DNA of 64,000 nucleotides from Nitrospira sp. GTDB taxonomy: Bacteria; Nitrospirota; Nitrospiria; Nitrospirales; Nitrospiraceae. The notes beneath the pieces were generated by a model, which was not told where the DNA came from, ran no database searches, and was given only the letters and a program-made list of their open reading frames with translations. This document shows positions 63,906 through 64,000 of this stretch, one piece after another; within the stretch, counting starts at the first letter, position 1, and each line of letters starts with the position of its first letter. The DNA is taken from positions 21,126-85,125 of the forward strand of contig JACOEH010000018.1 of the NCBI GenBank assembly GCA_024998685.1. Reading direction: 5' to 3'. Made by a program: the position numbers and the translations under genes.

Positions 63906-64000
63906 TACCCCACCTGCGCCGCCCTTGCTCTCCACCTATACCACATAGGGGTCACATGACAACACATCGTTGACAGCCGAACGGACAAGACATCGCTGAC

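Noticed and set aside
1..64000. CRISPR array, rRNA or tRNA genes
   Set aside because: No regularly spaced repeats and no conserved RNA cores were seen on reading through.

Overview
This window looks like chromosomal DNA of a Gram-negative bacterium of the Nitrospira type (phylum Nitrospirota). That is an inference from overall gene content: moderate GC, frequent GTG and TTG starts with good Shine-Dalgarno sequences, and a housekeeping flank of mgtE, recO, a DUF971 gene and glgA. No rRNA, tRNA or nitrification gene is present to prove it. Nearly everything lies on the + strand.

Layout: (1) 1-4.7 kb, housekeeping genes (MgtE end, RecO, DUF971 protein, a lipoprotein, glycogen synthase and a convergent lipoprotein). 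(2) 4.9-6.1 kb, a LuxR-type regulator and a PilZ-like protein. (3) 6.1-7.1 kb, a leader with nested hairpins, a possible promoter and an ops/JUMPstart-like element, followed at once by a specialised NusG (RfaH-like) gene. (4) 7.2-59.6 kb, one very long surface-polysaccharide locus. It holds nucleotide-sugar genes (cytidylyltransferase, SDR, C-methyltransferase, broken RmlC, DUF4910 protein, oxygenase, nucleotidyltransferase), two Wza-type export proteins with an outer-membrane barrel, an ABC exporter (Wzm/Wzt), about seven glycosyltransferases, O-acetyl and N-acetyl transferases, two secreted beta-helix proteins, an O-antigen ligase/polymerase, a cassette of SGNH hydrolase, DUF5989, methyltransferase, deacetylase, carbamoyltransferase and SxtJ, two DegT aminotransferases, an MBL-fold protein, a fused sugar-phosphate transferase/4,6-dehydratase, and a Wzc-like chain-length protein. 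(5) 60.2-64 kb, a return to housekeeping: proA, a large uncharacterised protein and tiny ORFs.

The locus is a mosaic. Insertion-sequence remains sit at 31.8-32.0 kb (IS481 type), 49.0-49.3 kb (internally deleted IS3 type) and 51.2-53.3 kb (IS481 fragment, IS5-like element with intact ends, IS3 orfA fragment). Two genes are broken (RmlC-like at 10.5-11.1 kb, Gfo/Idh/MocA-like at 38.5-38.7 kb). The export machinery mixes ABC-transporter parts with Wzy-type parts (ligase/polymerase-like protein, Wza, Wzc) but shows no Wzx flippase.

Likely working order: the RfaH-like factor loads at the ops-like site and keeps RNA polymerase going through the long operon. The fused phosphoglycosyl transferase/dehydratase makes and loads the first sugar. 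The glycosyltransferases extend the chain and the acyl, carbamoyl and methyl enzymes decorate it. Wzm/Wzt move glycan across the inner membrane, and Wza-type proteins plus the barrel carry it out under Wzc-like length control. No CRISPR array, rRNA or tRNA was found.
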